Assembly (NCBI RefSeq): GCF_018205975.1
Contig: NZ_CP073577.1
Coordinates: 3,100,001 to 3,164,000, forward strand
DNA length: 64,000 nucleotides
Source: Erythrobacter sp. JK5
GTDB taxonomy: Bacteria; Pseudomonadota; Alphaproteobacteria; Sphingomonadales; Sphingomonadaceae
Direction of reading: 5' to 3'
A program made the translations under genes and the position numbers. Below, one piece after another: positions 34,442 to 45,268 of the stretch. Every line of letters starts with the position of its first letter. Position 1 is the stretch's first letter. Under the pieces are notes generated by a model. It searched no databases and was not told the origin of the DNA. It saw only the letters and a list, made by a program, of their open reading frames with translations.

Positions 34442-35869
34442 TCAAGGGGGAGGAGACTTGCCGCCATCCGCTACACCTTCACGCTCACCGCCCAGCGCCT
34501 GCCACAGCAGGATCCGCGCCCGGGTGGCCCGGCCCAGCGCCGCCGCTGCGCGCTCTCCGCTGGCATCGGCGGCGCGCCGCGCCTCGAGCACGGTGAGGAA
34601 ATCCGCCAGTCCCGCGCGATAGCGGGTGTTGGCAAGCGACGCGGCGCGTGCCAGCTCGTCGCGTTCCTGCACCGCCAGCTGCGCTTCGGCATCGCTGGCC
34701 GCGATCAGGCCATAGGCGGTTTCGGCATCGCCCAGCGCCTGGAACACCGCGCCGCGATAGGCGGCGAAGGCGGCTTTCTTGTTGGCGGCGGCGCCATTGA
34801 TCTCGGCTTCGATCCGCCCGAAATCGAGCAGCGGACCGGCCACCCCGGCGGCGAGCGTGCCGACCAGCGAGTCCTCGTCGAACAGGTCACCCGGATTGAA
34901 AGCCAGCAAACCCAGCACCCCCGACAGGGTGAGGCGCGGGAAGCGCGCGCGAGCCGTTGCAGCGAGATCCTGATCTGTGGCGGCGAGATCGGCAGCGGCG
35001 GCCAGCACGTCCGGTCGGTTGGCGAGCAATTCGGACGGCAGCGACGCCGGAGCGGGTGCCGGTTCAAGCGTTGGCGCACCCTGCGCCAGCGCCGCGTTGA
35101 CGCTCTGTCCGTCCATCCCGGTCAGCGTCACGAGCCGCCCGATGATCCGCGCGCGCTCGCTCTGCAATGCGGCGAGACGCGAGCGCGAGGCGCTGGCCTG
35201 CGATTCGGCGCGGACGCGGTCGAAGCCGGGGGAGAGACCCGCATCCTCGCGCGACTTCGCCAGCCTGGCGAGTTGCTGCGCGGCCTCGACATCCTGCTGG
35301 AGCGCGTCGGTGCGCGCGGCGAGGGTGCGCCAGTCTGTCACGTTGCCTGCGATCTCGGATACCAGCGCGATCCGCACTGCATTGGCCGAAGCGTCGGCGG
35401 CGTCGATCCGGGCGAGCGCGGCGCGTTCCTGCGAGCGCAGCCGTCCGAACAGGTCGGCATCCCAGCTGGCGACGAGGTTGGCGCCGTAGGAGATCTGTTC
35501 GGTGTCGATGAAGCCGCCCGCGCCGTCGCCGAACTGGTTGGGATTGATGCGGTTGCCGGTGACGTTTGCGTCGGCATCGAGGCGCGGCAGGCGTTCGGCC
35601 CCGGCGCGGCGGGCACCGGCGCGCGCGGCCTCGACCCGCGCCAGCGCCTCGGCAAGGCTCGGCGCGTTTTCGAGTGCGCGATCCGCCAGAGTGCTGAAGG
35701 CCGGGTCGCCGCTCGGCAACAAGGCGGCCAGCGAGGCGCTGGTCCGGCTGTCGGGGGCGTAGAGAAAATTGTTCGGCAGTTCCGGCACCGGCGTTGCCAC
35801 TTCGGGCGGCGGTCCGGCGACGCAGGCACCGAGGGCCAGTGCGAGGGCAAGCGGGAGCAGGGGGCGCAT
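34442..35869 (-). CDS. Outer membrane efflux lipoprotein, TolC/NodT type
   Basis: A 475-residue outer-membrane channel subunit with lipobox LALGACVAG. It then has two halves of long Ala/Arg/Glu-rich helices typical of the OEP family (about residues 60-250 and 270-460). It would form the outer duct for the HlyD-type adaptor and ABC pump encoded just upstream (4 nt gap). ATG 35869 is chosen because it starts the signal peptide; the open frame upstream overlaps the adaptor gene. Confidence 0.88.
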   Translation of the reverse strand: MRPLLPLALALALGACVAGPPPEVATPVPELPNNFLYAPDSRTSASLAALLPSGDPAFSTLADRALENAPSLAEALARVEAARAGARRAGAERLPRLDADANVTGNRINPNQFGDGAGGFIDTEQISYGANLVASWDADLFGRLRSQERAALARIDAADASANAVRIALVSEIAGNVTDWRTLAARTDALQQDVEAAQQLARLAKSREDAGLSPGFDRVRAESQASASRSRLAALQSERARIIGRLVTLTGMDGQSVNAALAQGAPTLEPAPAPASLPSELLANRPDVLAAAADLAATDQDLAATARARFPRLTLSGVLGLLAFNPGDLFDEDSLVGTLAAGVAGPLLDFGRIEAEINGAAANKKAAFAAYRGAVFQALGDAETAYGLIAASDAEAQLAVQERDELARAASLANTRYRAGLADFLTVLEARRAADASGERAAAALGRATRARILLWQALGGEREGVADGGKSPPP

Positions 35870-35873
35870 CGTG

Positions 35874-36863
35874 CTACTCCCCTTCGCTCGTTGCCGATTT
35901 CGCCGGGATGAAGGCGTCGACCTGCTGCCCGACCTTGAACACATCGGTTTCGGGCAGGGCGTAGATCACCTGCAGCACCCGGACATCGACCCGCTCGGCG
36001 GCGCTGTTGGTCAGCTGGCGCTTGGGCACGACCAGCGGCTCGGCGCGCACGAAGCTGGCCTTGACCTGCATTTCGGCGGCGCCGCGCGGGGAAACGATGG
36101 CCGGTTCGCCCAGCTTCACCCGCACCGCTTCGTTCTCGTCGATATCGACGCGGACGTGCAGCGGGTTGGTCTCACCCATCTGGATAAAGGCTTCGGCATT
36201 GCCGCCGCCTTGGGTGGCGACGAATTCGCCGGGGCGGATGTTGACCGCGAGGATCTCACCCGCGATCGGCGCGCGGACCACGAGACGTTCGATCTCGGTC
36301 CGCGCGCGCCCTGAAGCGGCCTGTGCCGAGGCGAGCCGCGCCTGCGCGACTGTGAGCCGGCTCGATGCGGCATTCGCCTCGCCCTCGGCACGGATGACTT
36401 CGGAACGGCTGACCGCGGCCGGATCGTCGATCTCGCGGTAGAGCGCGAGCTGCTGCATCGCGGTGGCGCGCGCGGTGCGGGCCTCGGTGATCGACGCGCG
36501 CGCTTCGGCGATGGCGGCATTGGCTTCGGCGAGCCGGGCGCGGGCGTCGCGCGCATCGACCAGGAACAGCGGCTGGCCTTTCTCGACCCGGTCGCCGGGC
36601 TGGACCCTGACGTCGGTGACGAGGCCCGACAGCGCCGCGCCGATATCGATCACCTCGCTCGCCGGTTCGACCAGACCGACGCCCGCCACACGCGGCGAAC
36701 TGGCGAGCGCGCCCGTCGGCTTGGGCGGCTGCTGCTCGGGCTCGGCAGTCGAGCGGTCGGGCAGGCCGCCGAAGATCATGTAGACGGCGAAGGCCAGCCC
36801 GATCACCGCCAGCACGGGCAGGATCTGGCGGGAGAAGCTGATGTTTTTCGGGAGGAGGGCCAT
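35874..36863 (-). CDS. HlyD/DevB-type membrane fusion protein
   Basis: A 329-residue periplasmic adaptor. One N-terminal helix (about residues 13-31) is followed by a barrel/lipoyl stretch VDIGAALSGLVTDV-like near 72-95 and a coiled hairpin of Ala/Glu/Arg repeats (about 108-190). The second lipoyl half begins LVVRAPIAGEILAV near 195. It links the inner-membrane ABC pump to the outer-membrane channel. Gene order permease, ATPase, adaptor, channel is as in DevBCA-TolC glycolipid exporters. Confidence 0.88.
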   Translation of the reverse strand: MALLPKNISFSRQILPVLAVIGLAFAVYMIFGGLPDRSTAEPEQQPPKPTGALASSPRVAGVGLVEPASEVIDIGAALSGLVTDVRVQPGDRVEKGQPLFLVDARDARARLAEANAAIAEARASITEARTARATAMQQLALYREIDDPAAVSRSEVIRAEGEANAASSRLTVAQARLASAQAASGRARTEIERLVVRAPIAGEILAVNIRPGEFVATQGGGNAEAFIQMGETNPLHVRVDIDENEAVRVKLGEPAIVSPRGAAEMQVKASFVRAEPLVVPKRQLTNSAAERVDVRVLQVIYALPETDVFKVGQQVDAFIPAKSATSEGE

Positions 36864-36897
36864 GTCAGGTGTCCATCGGGAGAGGTGCGGTTGGTGC

Positions 36898-37647
36898 CTA
36901 GTGATCGTCCGGCATTTCGGTGCCGTCGTGGGTCACGCGGCCGTCCTCGAGCACGAGGATACGGTCGGCGAGATCGAAGATGCGGTTGTCGTGGGTGACG
37001 ATGATGCAGGCGCGGTCGGGCGCGACCGCGACGTCGCGCAGCAGGTCCATCACCCGGCGGCCCGACTTGGCGTCGAGCGCGGCGGTGGGCTCGTCGCAGA
37101 CGACGAGGCGCGGTTCGTGCACCAGCGCGCGGGCGATCGCGACGCGCTGCTGCTGCCCGCCCGAAAGCTGGTTGGGCAGCTTGTCGGCCTGATCGCCGAT
37201 ATTGAGCTTTTCGAGCAGTTCCTTCGCCTTGGCGCGCGCTGTGTCGACCGGCATGCCCTTGGCGATCAGCGGCACGGCGGCGTTCGCGGCGGCGTCGATC
37301 GAAGGGATCAGATTGTACTGCTGGAAGATGAAGCCGATATTCTCGAGCCGGAAATTGACCAGCTCGCTGTCCGACAGGCTGTAAATGTCGGTGCCGAACA
37401 CCCGCACGTGGCCCTCGGTCGGCCACAGAATGCCGCACATGATCGAGATCAGCGTGGTCTTGCCCGATCCGGATTCGCCGACGACATAGGTCATCTCGCC
37501 CGACTTGATGTCGGTGTCGATACCGTGGAGGACGCGGATCGTCGTCTGACCGGCTTCGAAATCGCGCACGATATTGCGCGCGCAGATCGCCGCTTCCGGA
37601 TCGCAGCCGCCGATTTCGCTCGTGTCCATGGTCCTCGTCTCGCTCAC
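36898..37647 (-). CDS. ABC transporter ATP-binding protein, DevA/MacB-type
   Basis: A 249-residue ATPase with Walker [10 protein letters not shown] near residue 60, the Q-loop [10 protein letters not shown] near 105, signature LSGGQQQR near 160 and Walker [13 protein letters not shown] near 180. It drives the FtsX/MacB-like permease. The start is GTG 37647, which overlaps the permease stop by 4 nt. The frame is open farther upstream inside the permease gene, but family sequence starts after the GTG. Likely repressed through the palindromes upstream of the permease gene. Confidence 0.9.
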   Translation of the reverse strand: MSETRTMDTSEIGGCDPEAAICARNIVRDFEAGQTTIRVLHGIDTDIKSGEMTYVVGESGSGKTTLISIMCGILWPTEGHVRVFGTDIYSLSDSELVNFRLENIGFIFQQYNLIPSIDAAANAAVPLIAKGMPVDTARAKAKELLEKLNIGDQADKLPNQLSGGQQQRVAIARALVHEPRLVVCDEPTAALDAKSGRRVMDLLRDVAVAPDRACIIVTHDNRIFDLADRILVLEDGRVTHDGTEMPDDH

Positions 37648-38780
37648 CGGAACACCGCCGCCGGTTCGGTGCTCAGCACCTTGCGCAGCGCGATCCAGCC
37701 GGTGATCGCGAGGATGATGATTACCGCGACCATGCTGATCAGCGGGATCTGCCATGGGACGTAGAAGCCCTTGAAGAACGGATTGTTGCCGAAGCCGAAG
37801 ATGAAGGCGACGGTGCCGATCACGCCGAGCGCATAGCCGACGATCCCGACCAGCCCGGCCTGCGCGGCGACCATCCCGACGATCTTGGAATTGGTCACCC
37901 CGATCGCTTTCAATGCGCCGAACTGCTTGATGTTGTCGCGAATGAACAGGCTGAAGGTCAGCCCGACGATCGCGACGCCGACCACGAAGCCGAGCACCAC
38001 GGTGATCCCGAAATTGGTCGGGATGCCGGTGTTCTCGATGATGAAGTTCACTCCCGCCTCGGCGAATTCCTCGCGCGTTTCGGCCTTGAGCCCGGTCTGC
38101 TCCTCGATCCGGTTGGCGACTTCCTGCGCATTCTCGCCTTCGCTAACCCCGGCGAGCACGAAGGTCAGCCGGTTGCGGGTGCCGGGCACGTAGTTCAGCG
38201 CCTGGCTGTACTTGGTATAAAGCACGACCTGGCTGGTGAAGCTCGGGATCGCGTCGGCGATGCCGCGGATAACGGCGCGCTGATCGTTGAGCTCGAGCCG
38301 CTGCCCGATCGGCTCGTCGCCATTGTCGAACAGGTTGATCGCGCCGCCATCGTCGATCAGCACCGAATCGGGCTGCGACAGCAGCTCTTTCGACCCTTCG
38401 ACCATGCGTTCGGGCAGGCCGATCAGCGTCGCATCGTCGACGCCGACGATGGTCACTCCTTCGAGATCGCCGGTCCGGGTCCGCACCGAGGCGTTGGCGC
38501 GCAGGTGCGGCACCGCCCATTCGACGCCGGGCACCGAGCGCACTTCGTCGAGCGCGGTCGAAGGCATGGCGAAGAACACATCCGTGGTGCGGCTGACCGG
38601 GTCCATCACCCAGATTTCCGCCTCGGGCGCGTTGTAAACCCCGCTCGCGCCGCGTTCGATCAGGTTGACGAAGATCGTCAGCTGCTGGGTGATGAGCAGC
38701 GTCGAAAACGCGATGCCGAACAGCAGTCCGTAGAATTTCTGACTGTCACCGGTCAGCATTCGGATGGCGATCCAGAGCAC
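37644..38780 (-). CDS. ABC transporter permease, DevC/FtsX-type
   Basis: A 378-residue permease: one N-terminal helix (about residues 17-40), a periplasmic domain of about 210 residues, then three C-terminal helices. The FtsX-type motif is FIRDNIKQFGALKAIGVTNS before helix 3. This layout is that of DevC and MacB-like pumps, which extrude glycolipids or other amphiphiles by mechanotransmission rather than classic translocation. First gene of the pump-adaptor-channel operon, divergent from a TetR-type gene. The cargo is unknown. Confidence 0.88.
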   Translation of the reverse strand: MLWIAIRMLTGDSQKFYGLLFGIAFSTLLITQQLTIFVNLIERGASGVYNAPEAEIWVMDPVSRTTDVFFAMPSTALDEVRSVPGVEWAVPHLRANASVRTRTGDLEGVTIVGVDDATLIGLPERMVEGSKELLSQPDSVLIDDGGAINLFDNGDEPIGQRLELNDQRAVIRGIADAIPSFTSQVVLYTKYSQALNYVPGTRNRLTFVLAGVSEGENAQEVANRIEEQTGLKAETREEFAEAGVNFIIENTGIPTNFGITVVLGFVVGVAIVGLTFSLFIRDNIKQFGALKAIGVTNSKIVGMVAAQAGLVGIVGYALGVIGTVAFIFGFGNNPFFKGFYVPWQIPLISMVAVIIILAITGWIALRKVLSTEPAAVFR

Positions 38781-38836
38781 TTCGGGAACCTTTGCCGGAG
38801 GGTGGGGGTTGCTTTGGCGGAGCGGCGGAGCGATAT

Positions 38837-38870
38837 TGAACGGTATCGTTTAATTGAACGGAGCCGTTCA
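38837..38870. promoter_or_regulatory. Tandem palindromes, likely TetR operators
   Basis: Two 16-bp elements 18 bp apart lie between the divergent pump and tetR genes. TGAACGGAGCCGTTCA (38855-38870) has perfect 7-bp arms. TGAACGGTATCGTTTA (38837-38852) shares the left arm and has an imperfect right arm. Position and form fit binding sites for the adjacent regulator, controlling both directions. Confidence 0.6.
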
Positions 38871-38872
38871 CT

Positions 38873-39513
38873 TTGTCAACCCGCCGCGATGTTGCAACCG
38901 AAAAAAAGCTGGGCCGCCCTTCCGATATGGCCAAGCGCATGGCGATCGTTCGATCCGCCGCGCGCAGCTTCTTCGATGTCGGGTTCGCCGCCAGTTCGAT
39001 CGAATCGATCGCTGCGGACGCGGGCGTTTCCAAGGTCACGATCTACAATCACTTCGGCGACAAGCGCGGGTTGTTCGCCGCCGCGGTCGAGCACGAATGC
39101 GAGAAGATGCGCGGCTATTTCTCGCTCGACGCGATGCCCGCCGGGTCGATCCGCGAACGGCTGACGGTGATCGGAGAGGCGATGTATGCGTTTCTCTCGC
39201 GGCCCGAAATGATCCAGTTCGAACGCCGGATCGCCGCCGAAACCGAGCACGAACCGGCAATCGGGCAGGCATTCCTGAAGGCCGGCCCATGGCGAATGAA
39301 GCAGGCGTTCAGCGCGTTTCTCGCCCACGCCGCCGCCCAGGGGATCTGCGGGTCGAGGATCCGGGCCTGGCCGCAGAGCAATTCGTTTCGATGTGCAAGG
39401 GGATGGGCGATCTGGAACGCCGGTTCGGCGCGCAGGTGCCGAAAAAGGACAGCGCACGGCGCATTGCCGGCGCGGTCGACGTTTTCCTCGCCGCCTATGG
39501 CGCGCCCGATTGA
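38873..39513 (+). pseudogene. TetR family regulator with an apparent frameshift
   Basis: The N-terminal helix-turn-helix is intact: FAASSIESIAADAGVSKVTI then YNHFGDKRGLFAAAV. After the run GGGG at 39340-39343 the reading frame leaves the family sequence. The continuation (GDLRVEDPGLAAEQFVSMCK, then a stretch ending FLAAYGAPD) is in the -1 frame and stops at 39513. Adding one G to the run would give a single 213-codon TetR gene. As written, the frame runs to a stop at 39535 with an unrelated C-terminus, losing the end of the ligand-binding domain. Start is probably TTG 38873. It may be a real mutation or a missed base in the sequence. DNA binding could survive. Confidence 0.75.
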
Positions 39514-39625
39514 TCGGATTTGCAGGCCACACTGAACGAAAATTGGCACCAGACCCGCCAACCCGCGTTATCTTGCCATTCACCCCCGCCGACCTACATT
39601 GGCGGGTGAGAAAGGAACTTTCCGC

Positions 39626-41596
<1,971 letters not shown>

Positions 41597-41608
41597 CGAG
41601 GGCTTCAA

Positions 41609-42025
41609 TCAATCTGGGAGCGGGAGCATCCCCATAGCGTCCAAGCTGCATCGCGCCGGCGATATCAGCAGAAGTACGACCAAGAACCCTGGGATTAGGA
41701 CTTTCGGAGGCAAAATGGGGCCTTGCAAATCGCCAAAATGCGCGCCGAATGATCTGGTGTCCTTGGTTCCGTCGTTGTTTCTGATGCAATGCTTAGCCGC
41801 CAAGAACATGCTCCCGTAGAAATAGAAGCCGCTGATGATGATTGGTATCCTCAGGATCGTCCCCAAGAACGAGTAGCCACCGATCCGGTAAATCGAGATG
41901 ATGCTGGAAAAGCCGATTGCACAAGCAAGCGATACCGCCCACCAGATCACCGCGTTTCGGATGGCTTTCTTTCCCTGTTCATCCATTAATCTTGGAACCC
42001 GTGCCTGATCGTCGCTTGTAGGCAC
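41609..42025 (-). CDS. Unknown small membrane protein
   Basis: A 138-residue protein with three or four hydrophobic segments (about residues 24-45, 52-74 and 108-125) and no family I recognise. Its codon use and base composition are visibly lower in GC than the flanking genes, so it could be a recent acquisition. Start is uncertain: GTG 42025 or ATG 41986. It converges on ftsH with 12 nt between the stops. Confidence 0.5.
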   Translation of the reverse strand: MPTSDDQARVPRLMDEQGKKAIRNAVIWWAVSLACAIGFSSIISIYRIGGYSFLGTILRIPIIISGFYFYGSMFLAAKHCIRNNDGTKDTRSFGAHFGDLQGPILPPKVLIPGFLVVLLLISPARCSLDAMGMLPLPD

Positions 42026-42141
42026 GGGCCGATTAATTTTCCTCTGAGCAAGTGTCGGGCATCATAAGTCCCGACCTTCCTGACAGGCCACGTCGACCGA
42101 TCGTGGTGCCAGAGGATCGCGGCACCTTCTCTCGTTCGCCT

Positions 42142-43422
42142 TCAGAACGCGCCGAGCAGCAGCAGCGTCGGCACGAACAGGATCAGGATGATGAGGATGC
42201 ACACCATCAGGAAGACGAAGCGCCAGATCGTCGAGAAGCGCGAGAGACCGTAGGTGTATTTGAGATGCTTGTAGACGTGCAGCGGCGCGACGATCGCGAA
42301 GATCGTGAAGGCCGATCCTGCGCCGAGCGGGCTTACCCCGACGAGCGATATCGCGATGAACAGCAGTGACATGAAGCTCAGCGAATAGGTCACGAATATC
42401 GCGTGATCGTAAGCCTTGAACCGCCGCTTCCATGCGAATGTCAGCCACACGAACGGGATCGAAAGCGGGATCAGCAGCCAGCCGAATTTGTAGCCATTCG
42501 CCTGCATTTTGTAGAGCATCAGGCTCGGATTGCTCTGCCACTTGCCGACAAAGGAATCGATAGGTGCGATTCCAGTCGGCTGGAAAGTCAGTGTGCCATG
42601 GCTTGAGTCGATGAATGGCACCGCAGCTTGCGCCTGATCTTCGAACCGCCTGAGGTCCGACAGGCCCTTTTCAGCCGCTGCGATTTCTGCGGCGAGATCG
42701 GCACGCTCCGAAGATCCTTCCGGCATTGTTGCGAGCCGCTCCTTCGCCTCGGCAATCCGGCTCTCGCCTTCCGTTTCGAAGGTATCCAGAAAGTCGGACT
42801 CGCCCGAAGCCAGGAGCCGGGTGAGGTTCCGTCCGCGCCCCTTCAGCAGTTCGAAATCGCGCTCGAGGGCGGTGCGTTCAGCTTCGAGCGCGAGCCGCCG
42901 GGCGTCATCGAGGTCGGACTGCGTCAGCTCCTCGTCGATCCGGGCGATCTTGTCGATGACCTGTTGGGTCTCTTTCTCGACCATGTCGGTCACCAGCGCG
43001 CGCGCATTGCCCTCCAGATCTGTCGGGGTGCTGATCCCGACGATCTGGAACACCGCGAACATCGCGAACACGCTGAACAGGAACATCGCCATCGGGCTGA
43101 CGAACTTGGCCCGTTCGCCCTCGACATAGCGGCGGGTGAGCTGGCCCGGCCTGAAGACCAGCAGCGGCAGGGTTTCCCAGAACTTGCCGTCGAGATGCAG
43201 CACGCCGTGGATCAAATCGTGCAGGATCGCCGAGATCGTGCGGTGGACATGGCGTTTCTGCCCGCATTCGCCGCAATAGCTCGCCGTGACCGTGGCGCCG
43301 CAATTCAGGCAGGTCTGCGGCTCGCCAGTCTCGGCCGAGCCCTCGCCGTGCCGCGGTTCGACCGCGCGACCGGCCAGCGCGCCTTCGATCGCCCCGCCTA
43401 TGCCTTCGCTCACGTCGCTCAT
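42142..43422 (-). CDS. DUF3667 family membrane protein
   Basis: A 426-residue protein. The N-terminal zinc ribbon CLNCGATVTASYCGECGQKR (two CxxC pairs) is followed by HRTISAILHDLIHGVLHLD and the DUF3667 stretch PGQLTRRYVEGERAKFVSPM. A membrane helix comes near residue 112, then a long charged coiled region (about 140-260) and four C-terminal helices. The zinc ribbon plus RRYVEGERAKFVSP is diagnostic of the family, whose function is unknown. The coiled insert is large. Confidence 0.85.
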   Translation of the reverse strand: MSDVSEGIGGAIEGALAGRAVEPRHGEGSAETGEPQTCLNCGATVTASYCGECGQKRHVHRTISAILHDLIHGVLHLDGKFWETLPLLVFRPGQLTRRYVEGERAKFVSPMAMFLFSVFAMFAVFQIVGISTPTDLEGNARALVTDMVEKETQQVIDKIARIDEELTQSDLDDARRLALEAERTALERDFELLKGRGRNLTRLLASGESDFLDTFETEGESRIAEAKERLATMPEGSSERADLAAEIAAAEKGLSDLRRFEDQAQAAVPFIDSSHGTLTFQPTGIAPIDSFVGKWQSNPSLMLYKMQANGYKFGWLLIPLSIPFVWLTFAWKRRFKAYDHAIFVTYSLSFMSLLFIAISLVGVSPLGAGSAFTIFAIVAPLHVYKHLKYTYGLSRFSTIWRFVFLMVCILIILILFVPTLLLLGAF

Positions 43423-43500
43423 TCGCCCAGTCCCGCCCGCTGCTGCGTTGGACTATAAGAGCAAGTCCGTCGGATGCGAAAGGCCCCCGATCGGGGCACG

Positions 43501-43524
43501 AAAAAGGCCGCCAAAGCGGCGGCC
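43501..43524 (-). terminator. Intrinsic terminator of rpoZ
   Basis: On the minus strand a GGCCGCC/GGCGGCC stem (43506-43512 with 43518-43524) around a 5-nt loop is followed by five T residues (43501-43505). It lies 44 nt past the rpoZ stop. Confidence 0.85.
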
Positions 43525-43567
43525 TCTTTGCGTGTGTCAGAGCCACGATCGGGCTGTCGCCCGCCGA

Positions 43568-43912
43568 TCAGCCGTCGTAATCGGCACCGATCGAAGTCGA
43601 GCGGGTCGGAGCGCTCGCGGTGATCCGCAGCGCTTCGGCCGACTGGCTGAGCGAACCGATCTCATCGGCATCGTCCTCGTCATCGGGCAGGATCTTCTGC
43701 AGACCGGTGACCAGCGATTCCTTCAGTTCCTTGGGCCGGATCGTCTGTTCGGCGATCTCGCGCAGGGCGACGACCGGGTTCTTGTCGCGATCGCGGTCGA
43801 TCGTCAGTTCGGCGCCGCCGGAGATTTCGCGCGCGCGCTGGGCGGCGAGCAATACGAGGTCGAACCGGTTGGGAACCTTGTCGACGCAATCTTCAACGGT
43901 AACGCGTGCCAT
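43568..43912 (-). CDS. rpoZ: RNA polymerase omega subunit
   Basis: A 114-residue core-polymerase assembly subunit that stabilises beta-prime. It has the family N-terminus [20 protein letters not shown] and [10 protein letters not shown], then [14 protein letters not shown] near residue 46. A long acidic C-terminal tail (DDEDDADE) is usual in alphaproteobacteria. A clear intrinsic terminator follows. Confidence 0.95.
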   Translation of the reverse strand: MARVTVEDCVDKVPNRFDLVLLAAQRAREISGGAELTIDRDRDKNPVVALREIAEQTIRPKELKESLVTGLQKILPDDEDDADEIGSLSQSAEALRITASAPTRSTSIGADYDG

Positions 43913-44021
43913 CGTGGGCCTCTTGCATGTGGATTTTCAGAAAGAGCGCCGCACCTAGGCACGAGGGGGGTAAGAGTCAAGAAATTGCAGTCGGCACGCA
44001 CTTGCCGCTACAGCGTCCGAC

Positions 44022-45251
44022 ATGATCGACGATCCCCTCAATCCGGAGCTCGAAACCGGCGATGCCGAGCGCTGGGAAAGCGACCCGAACGAGACCTTCG
44101 AGGGATACCGCGATGCCGACCCGTTCGAGGTCGAAACGCAGGATCACCGGTTCGTGTTCTACCCGGCGGGGATCGATCGGCTTGCCGCGCTGGAAAGCCA
44201 TATCCAGGACGCGACCGAAACCCTGCACGTCTTCTTCTACCTGTTTCAGCCCGACGAGGCGGGCGAACTGGTGCGCGATGCGCTGGTCGCGGCGGCGGAG
44301 CGCGGAGTCGCGGTGCACCTTGTGGTCGACGATTTCGGCAGCGACGCACCGCAGTCCTTCTTCGATCCGCTGGTCGAGGCAGGGGCGAAGTTCGACCTGT
44401 TTTCGCCGCGCTGGAACGTGCGCTACCTGATCCGCAACCATCAGAAATTCGTGGTCGCCGACCGCAAGCGATTGATGACCGGCGGCTTCAACGTCTCCGA
44501 CCACTACTTCAAGCCGCCCGAGGAAAACGGCTGGTGCGATCTCGGCGCGCTGATCGAGGGTCCGGTGGTCGCCCGGTTCGAGGAATGGTTCGGCCAGCTC
44601 GATCAATGGCTGTCGAGCGGCGGATCGCAGTTTCGCGCAATGCGGGCGATGGTGCGCGACTGGGATCCCGGTGACGGGCCGGTGCAACTGGTGCTGGGCG
44701 GGCCGACCAAGATGACCAGCGCCTGGGCGCTGCGGGTCAAGGAGGATCTCGCGCAGGGCGAGCGGCTGGATATGGTGATGGCGTATTTCTCGCCGCCGCG
44801 CAGCGTCCAGCAATTGATCGAACGGCTCAGCCGCAAAGGCGCGGCGCGGCTGATCATGGCGGGCAAGACCGATAACGGTGCCACCATCGGCGCCTCGCGG
44901 GCGCTCTATCGCCGGCTGCTGCGCGCGGGAGCGAAAATCGCGGAGTTCCAGCCGAGCAAGCTGCACATGAAGCTGCTGGTGATCGACGACGTGACCTATT
45001 TCGGCAGCGCCAACATGGACATGCGATCGGTGCGGCTGAACCTCGAACTGATGCTGCGGGTCGAGGATGCCGGGCTCGCCGCCCGGATGCGCGAGCTCGT
45101 CGATCATCTCGAAGACTACAGCACGCCGATCACCGACAGCTGGTTTCGCCAGCGCGCAAGCTGGTTCAACCGCGCGCGCTGGCGGCTCAGTTACTGGCTG
45201 GTCGCGGTGTTCGATTATTCGGTAGCGCGCAGGCTCAATCTCGGCCAGTAG
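44022..45251 (+). CDS. Phospholipase D-like protein (cardiolipin synthase type)
   Basis: A 409-residue protein with two complete HKD motifs: NHQKFVVADRKRLMTGG near residue 143 and LHMKLLVIDDVTYFGSANMD near 315. The two-motif arrangement and spacing fit cardiolipin synthases, which join two phosphatidylglycerols. The usual N-terminal membrane helices are missing, so it is closer to the ClsB/ClsC type or another PLD. No signal peptide is apparent. Confidence 0.82.
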   Translation: MIDDPLNPELETGDAERWESDPNETFEGYRDADPFEVETQDHRFVFYPAGIDRLAALESHIQDATETLHVFFYLFQPDEAGELVRDALVAAAERGVAVHLVVDDFGSDAPQSFFDPLVEAGAKFDLFSPRWNVRYLIRNHQKFVVADRKRLMTGGFNVSDHYFKPPEENGWCDLGALIEGPVVARFEEWFGQLDQWLSSGGSQFRAMRAMVRDWDPGDGPVQLVLGGPTKMTSAWALRVKEDLAQGERLDMVMAYFSPPRSVQQLIERLSRKGAARLIMAGKTDNGATIGASRALYRRLLRAGAKIAEFQPSKLHMKLLVIDDVTYFGSANMDMRSVRLNLELMLRVEDAGLAARMRELVDHLEDYSTPITDSWFRQRASWFNRARWRLSYWLVAVFDYSVARRLNLGQ

Positions 45252-45268
45252 CCGCGCACCGCCGCGCC

